A stretch of DNA of 64,000 nt from Leishmania mexicana MHOM/GT/2001/U1103 (taxonomy: Eukaryota > Euglenozoa > Kinetoplastea > Trypanosomatida > Trypanosomatidae): assembly GCF_000234665.1 (NCBI RefSeq), contig NC_018334.1, positions 496,001 to 560,000 of the forward strand, given 5' to 3'. The stretch's first letter is position 1. Each line of letters starts with the position of its first letter. The position numbers and the translations under genes are program-made. This document shows positions 60,001-64,000 of this stretch, in pieces. The notes below the pieces were generated by a model. The model saw only the letters and a program-made list of their open reading frames with translations. It was not told the DNA's origin and ran no database searches.

Positions 60001-62764
60001 CACACTTTTTGCCTGTGTCGTCGCCGCGCTGCTCCGCCAGGTGGTGGTAGCGAAGCACAGTGGCGGCGGTAGGAGTAACCTTGTACAGGGACGGCTGTGC
60101 GAGCGCTTCCGGCGACAGCGGCTTCTCCCACTCGGGGCCGAGTGGGATGACGTCGACCGCCTGCACCGTGTCCATCAACACAGACACACTGAAGCGTACC
60201 GTTGTGCCCTGCACAAAGACACGGAAGCCATCCATGGAAATACAGGAGTGATGCACGAAGATGTCGCCCAGCTGTGCTGGCTCGCGCTCAAGCTTGCCAA
60301 AATCCTCGAACGGCGCACGATAGTCATGTCTGCCTTCATCGGCGTCGTCTTCGGCTTCCCATGCAGCGGCATCATCCTCAGCAGAGGCTCGCTTACCCGC
60401 CGCGTCCACTATGTGGAAGTACCACTGCATCGTGCTGTATACAACGGTGCCGTGAGCCTTCCCAGTCGACTTCGTCGCCGTCGCGGACGAGAGAGTGGGA
60501 TCAGAAGCCTCAGCGACCTCCGCGTCATTTGTGTCTGTCGTTGCAGCAGGCGCTGCTGCGTCGTTGTCGCTCTCGCGGTGGGCTTCGGCGGCCACCGACT
60601 TGTGCGGTAAGCAGATGTCGCCCTTCTTGACGGAGTCCATCGAAGTCAAAAGTAGCGCGGCGCTTGTGTCGTCTGCGTGCGACACGCTCCTGTTCGAGAG
60701 CGACTGCAGCTGCTGCTCGCCTTGCTCTGGTTCATCCTCGCTGACGGACTGCAACGTTGCACGCGTGCTGGTCGTGGCGGCAGCCGCAGCTTTCTCCAGC
60801 TCGCGCTGCTGCTGTTTCTCGGGCACCGCATCCGCGTGGCGAGTGCAGGCACGCTCGCAGGCGTGGGGGTCGAAGCGCAGCTGGTGCGTGCAAGTCAAGA
60901 ACCCAAAGCCGCGTAGCGGATTGTAGCGCTTGACGACGCCCTCGTACCATGCACCAACGACGAAGTTTGCGCCATTCTTGGGCTCGGTGTGTGCGTCGCC
61001 CGCGGTGTGAGCGGCAGCACCTTTCCCACTGTTCGCATGGCCGTCGTCGTCTACCTGCTGGCGCCGGCTACCGTTGCGGTTGTTGCCGCCAGCGGAGGTG
61101 TTATGGTTCCCGGTGGCCGGCGCTGTACCGTGTCCTCGGCCTCCATGCCGATTGCCGGCACGGCTCGTTGGCTTAAGAGGAGGCTGTGACTGCGCAGCCG
61201 TCGGCGGTGGTGGCGGAGGGAGGCCAGGCTGACAGTACGGCACAGCACCTGTGAAAAGAGAGTACATGCCCGCCGACAGCATCGGCAGAGTCGCCGCGCC
61301 AGAGGGAGACGGTGGAGAAAAGGCGTGGTGCAGCGGATTCATTGCAGGCAGCAAAACTGCCGGGGCAAGCGTGTTTATATGTGCTCCGCTATCCGAACCC
61401 TTCCTAGACGCTGGCGGGGGTGGCCGTGAGACAAAGTGGTAGGGGTAAAGGCTCGTCTGCCCCAGTGATCCGGACAACGATGCCGCTGGGTTGTTGCTGC
61501 CGTTGCCTCTGGCCCTTGTACTCGCTAAAGACTTGGTCGCTGTATTGCCTCGTATCTGGGCTTCGTCGTAAACGGTGCCGGCGCCAGGGGTGCCGAGCGA
61601 CGTTGCTGTCGGTACACTATCTGAGTCGATGATGTTGTTGCCCTGGGGCGCTCGTGGCGCCGGCTCAGTAGACGGCGAAGGTGGTGGCAGTGGGTTAAGA
61701 ACGAATAGCTGCTGCAGTGGAGCATGAGGAGTCGTCTGCCCAGCCTCGTTGCCTCCGTTTCCGCTCATCAGCTGCATCAGGCAGGCACTGATGGCGGGCA
61801 TCGTCGTAGCACTCCCAGCGGTACACGACTCCTCCAGCCCTCCCAGTGCGTTCGCCCTCGGAGAGCTGGAGGGTATGAAGCTATTTGGTGGGGCAGTGCC
61901 CTGTGGCTGGTGCGGCTGCAGCTGCTGCTGGAGGAGCATCTGCAAAAGTTGCGGCTGCAGCATGGCGTGCTCATTCCCATCCGCGATCTCGCCGTTGCCG
62001 CCACGGTCACCACCAGTGTTCGCAGTTCCCAGATTGCTGCTGCGATGCTCCCCCTGCCGCAGCGTGCTCACACTTCCCCCGCCACCGCTGTCGGGCCATG
62101 CCACTGCCGCTGCCGAGGCGCCGTCACCACACCCCGAAGCCCCGGAAACACACCCCATAAAATCGGAATAGGCTCCGCTGACGCCGTTGGGACCGACGTC
62201 AAAGCACGAGGCTGTCACAGACGATAAAGCGGGTGCGCGTGCAACGTTGTGACTCCCGGCACTGCTGGGAGGGTAGCTCATCGTTAACCACGGCAGCAAG
62301 CGAGCGTTTCCGTTAGCTTGACAGTCCTCCTGCAAACGCTCTGGCTGTTCGTTGCGCTGGCGGCGGTCTTCGGGGTCATCGACACGGTCCGCTGGCGAGG
62401 TATCGACTGCGCCGGCACTGGCACTGTGCGCCTTTTGAAACGACAGCGTTGGCAACATCTGCAGCGGCTGCTGCAGTTGGTTTTTGTTCGTGTTGAAAGA
62501 GGTGAGAGATGCTGCGGCGCCAGGGGCGTGTGGAAAGTCCGACCCGCGATCCGCGCTGATAGACGTCTCTGACGAGGACGGGTCATCGAACCGCGTGTAC
62601 GAAATCTGCGTGCATAGCGGCAGCAGGCTTAAATCATCAAAGTCCTCGCTGCAGTGCGGGTCGAAGTGGGCGGCCGACTCGGCATCGGCCCGGTTTCTGG
62701 CAGTGCGGGAGTGCCTGTGACCCCTGTGGTCACTGATACGGGTATTGCCTCCAGCCGAGCTCAT
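57014..62764 (-). CDS. Large protein with interrupted cold-shock-like domain(s)
   Basis: This is a 1916-residue protein. The frame continues to 62980 only from a TTG, and the sole ATG that fits is at 62764 (MSSAGGNTR), just after a T/C-rich tract and TAG at 62811-62812. Residues 1-~600 are Ser/Gly/Asn/Pro-rich with a Gln-rich patch near 260. Around ~608-630 the sequence WYEGVVKRYNPLRGFGFL matches the first two strands and RNP1-like motif of a cold-shock domain. About 100 residues on comes KKGDICLPHKSV. Near ~760 a second strand pair begins (GTVVYSTMQWYFHIVDAAG), and at ~835-875 LGDIFVHHSCISMDGF followed by VQGTTVRFSVSV matches the RNP2-like and final strands. So there are either one or two cold-shock folds split by low-complexity inserts. 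RNA or single-strand DNA binding is inferred. The remaining ~1000 residues look disordered. Confidence 0.88.
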   Translation of the reverse strand: MSSAGGNTRISDHRGHRHSRTARNRADAESAAHFDPHCSEDFDDLSLLPLCTQISYTRFDDPSSSETSISADRGSDFPHAPGAAASLTSFNTNKNQLQQPLQMLPTLSFQKAHSASAGAVDTSPADRVDDPEDRRQRNEQPERLQEDCQANGNARLLPWLTMSYPPSSAGSHNVARAPALSSVTASCFDVGPNGVSGAYSDFMGCVSGASGCGDGASAAAVAWPDSGGGGSVSTLRQGEHRSSNLGTANTGGDRGGNGEIADGNEHAMLQPQLLQMLLQQQLQPHQPQGTAPPNSFIPSSSPRANALGGLEESCTAGSATTMPAISACLMQLMSGNGGNEAGQTTPHAPLQQLFVLNPLPPPSPSTEPAPRAPQGNNIIDSDSVPTATSLGTPGAGTVYDEAQIRGNTATKSLASTRARGNGSNNPAASLSGSLGQTSLYPYHFVSRPPPPASRKGSDSGAHINTLAPAVLLPAMNPLHHAFSPPSPSGAATLPMLSAGMYSLFTGAVPYCQPGLPPPPPPTAAQSQPPLKPTSRAGNRHGGRGHGTAPATGNHNTSAGGNNRNGSRRQQVDDDGHANSGKGAAAHTAGDAHTEPKNGANFVVGAWYEGVVKRYNPLRGFGFLTCTHQLRFDPHACERACTRHADAVPEKQQQRELEKAAAAATTSTRATLQSVSEDEPEQGEQQLQSLSNRSVSHADDTSAALLLTSMDSVKKGDICLPHKSVAAEAHRESDNDAAAPAATTDTNDAEVAEASDPTLSSATATKSTGKAHGTVVYSTMQWYFHIVDAAGKRASAEDDAAAWEAEDDADEGRHDYRAPFEDFGKLEREPAQLGDIFVHHSCISMDGFRVFVQGTTVRFSVSVLMDTVQAVDVIPLGPEWEKPLSPEALAQPSLYKVTPTAATVLRYHHLAEQRGDDTGKKCGGVPQSRVGGVSVQWTDMAVIPSAAIPNSVEGQSELVIVCVPPKTGPIPSQTTVASTRSGATTDRAAVRSAPATTTATKGGVDISQSTSATENGSAMPNTVAATGAQVSDASTKEPMCTGAKEALRGGPQLLDVVHPGSITATFLAMDREDQRALQGKPGAPAITPATPAPAKKCDIFDETTMKATEPSVPAAEEVESLGNGTSLKNAFNNHLDTDPSAFSGGGLTSSKNDVTSGHGNTGGTVTQTSGCHSRNVTTTSATATNPAQSSAHNTGSHSQALQNSIDDRKDSCGRASGPILTDFFGDCKDLGLSGDMDEPSISSFSGCGAGRKADKDHCHGNERPAAGAAAAVTGGSNVPVLAHSNTAARKGYEGHRNRELSIGSAAAIAQAAAPLLVNGDFSDSRSRDDAELSEVPVRSNSGGGSDEDEKDSNATTTPSGNTIPDSNPGPAPDWTEVFNLKIANESVKDIMMHKTDFKLIPHHSAKITAAAATPSQMSGGGASLGAAALVPKVVPLSAVGELDSNSLRGMEEDEGVAEASGSRSATGNHSNRGDPVGREANPLLSQPPMHDGNSGQTGTTHLTQDESNGNGDSARPRTGAYKKRSSADGQQMLLKDNAVPALVMVEVASLPPKLAAQVPRGVTIIALPCDTVKELKIKAVSVPRGASSDPASPCLAEVPSAIPVAGEPPTSGSNAHLPFHGSVQTAEGRQVPFSSAARRAGGNVPAHGHTKNTDSEFYHNLVATFDKKTSISTAPPVHGRKCCDSCSPANGRNVFPFTLVPPESQQVSQPLSRTSMERKSDSKLNKSSRRSINTFKTLSHPVPMPQSLVSDLSSPWIQDNAAPSQSLPYPKPQQRSPLQQQIQRSTPSGGQRTSIRVTLGHAGNTTLSQQQHEASNLVFMFFNNTAVLQAATGLRAAPESRGLYPNPCIGAGVGMGTGQQPFMWAPSPALAPAQSLFAPSPPPISSSVQAAPNGAAMSASPQASSQWHPSPRNWRSS

Positions 62765-64000
62765 TCTCCACCTGGCGAAAACGAAAAGAACGCTCCGCTC
62801 GGCAGTTGAACTACGACGAAAAAAAGGCGGGGAGAAGTGAAGATGCTCGCAGAGACGCGCACCAACGCAGACCTTCAAGTCGACTGAGAGAGCTCCGCAG
62901 CGTGCGAAGAGGGGCTCGGGGAAGGGAGGGGAGGGGAGGCCAGCGAGAACAGAAAGCGACAGAGCCAGACAACTGCGCAAGAGCTAAAATGTATTGTTGC
63001 GGTTGTTGTTTCCTTTTTTTTGGCCTTGTAGGAGATATCCGGAAGAGAAAAACGAAAAGGTCGACGCGGCATAAGACAAAGGAGAGAGCCGGAGATGCAG
63101 AGAGCTGGCACAACAGCGTGGAGGGAAGCTGAACAGCTTCACGCTCACGGTCGCTTCGGCGGAAAAAAAGGGGAGGGGGGGGAAGAGGACAGAAAACCGC
63201 AGAACAAGGAAGACACGAAGCGACACACGTTCCGGTGAGTGGAAAAGACAAACCAACGAAAAAAAAAATGAGGGGCGGCCTAGCCGGTAACAGAACAAAC
63301 CACGACGAACAAAGAAAACGAAAACGATGCGATGAACACACGGGGAGAAGGGGGAGGGCGGTGGAGGGACGCCAGATATGGTAGGGCCGGAGCAAGAACA
63401 CGAGAAGACGCGAAAGAAACGGGAAAAGAGGACGGCAAAAAAAAAATGATTTCACCTCGATGTGGCTACGGTACTCATCTACTTGCCTAAATGAAATAAA
63501 TAAACGGAATTTTTTTGATGCGTCTGTGTTGCTTTGCTGATCGATGCGCGCGCCTGTCTGCCTGTCCGTGCTTCCGTGTGTGCGTGTGGGTGGGTGTGTT
63601 TTCTATCTTTGTTTTTGAGTCGCTGCAGCCAGCGACTACGTGGCTTTAAGGCGAAAGAGGGAAGAAGAAGAAAAAAAAAGCACAGTACCACACAAAAGTC
63701 AAAGCAGTGCGACCGCAAAATCGGAACGGATGCGTCTACAAGACGACGGCAAACCACGAAAAATAAAAAGGAGGAAGGGAGGGAGGGGGGTTGGAGACAC
63801 GCACACGCGCACAAAATAGAGAGAGAAAGGATCAGCTGTACGGGAAGATGTGGCGACAGCCAGAGCAACACAACGAGCACGACTCTAACGGGAGGGGTAA
63901 TAAAATGATAAAGGCGTAGCAAAGCCAAAATGAGCCTGGCGAAAATAAACTGCACGGCTACACAGTCATGGAGAAGAGGAGAGGCGAGAAGTCGCCGGTG
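62765..64000. other. Intergenic sequence upstream of the cold-shock-like gene
   Basis: Purine-rich plus strand with several poly-A tracts and GGGA runs; no gene supported. Frames here on the minus strand are short, low-complexity and without recognisable motifs. Confidence 0.6.
62811..62842 (-). promoter_or_regulatory. Putative trans-splice acceptor for the 57014-62764 gene
   Basis: The minus strand reads CTTCTCCCCGCCTTTTTTT then CGTCGTAG, with the AG at 62811-62812; the next ATG is the start at 62764. The inferred 5' UTR is about 46 nt. Confidence 0.55.

Overview
The window looks like nuclear DNA of a trypanosomatid, most likely Leishmania or a close relative. All nine supported genes are intronless, long, rich in G/C at third codon positions, and on the minus strand. 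They are separated by 1-2.5 kb spacers (one of 9.7 kb) that are pyrimidine-rich on the coding strand and full of CA/GT and poly-purine microsatellites. Several gene starts lie just downstream of a polypyrimidine tract plus AG, as expected for trans-splicing. This is one stretch of a directional polycistronic unit transcribed from high to low coordinates. I cannot assign species or chromosome. The tandem ABCC genes recall the P-glycoprotein-A-like ABCC genes described on Leishmania chromosome 23.

Layout in the direction of transcription (right to left). 62764-57014 encodes a large, mostly disordered protein with a cold-shock-like nucleic-acid-binding region broken by insertions. A 9.7-kb stretch with no credible gene follows (57013-47313); it contains a 24-bp perfect inverted repeat and a (GATGG)9 G-quadruplex-prone tract. 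47312-39612 encodes a giant PP2C-type phosphatase with an upstream UBP-type zinc finger. 37674-32695 and 31637-28572 encode disordered proteins of unknown function, the second with a C-terminal coiled coil. Three tandem ABCC-type full transporters follow (26087-21426, 19606-14981, 13100-8115). Last come two neighbouring genes (6410-4527, and 2418-1 which runs off the window). Each appears to encode a stand-alone dynein-stalk-like module: antiparallel coiled coil with a microtubule-binding head, without the dynein motor.

The main observations are as follows. (1) Two adjacent orphan dynein-stalk proteins share the same architecture. (2) All three ABC transporters carry a CAP-Gly-like module before the first transmembrane domain. 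(3) The three transporter genes are mosaics: the CAP-Gly-like module and both nucleotide-binding domains are almost identical in DNA, while the membrane domains between them are strongly diverged. That is a clear signature of segmental gene conversion. (4) A UBP-type zinc finger is joined to a PP2C domain. (5) A cold-shock-like domain is split by long low-complexity insertions. Start sites were set at the first in-frame ATG; upstream open frame in several genes begins only with GTG or TTG and was trimmed.
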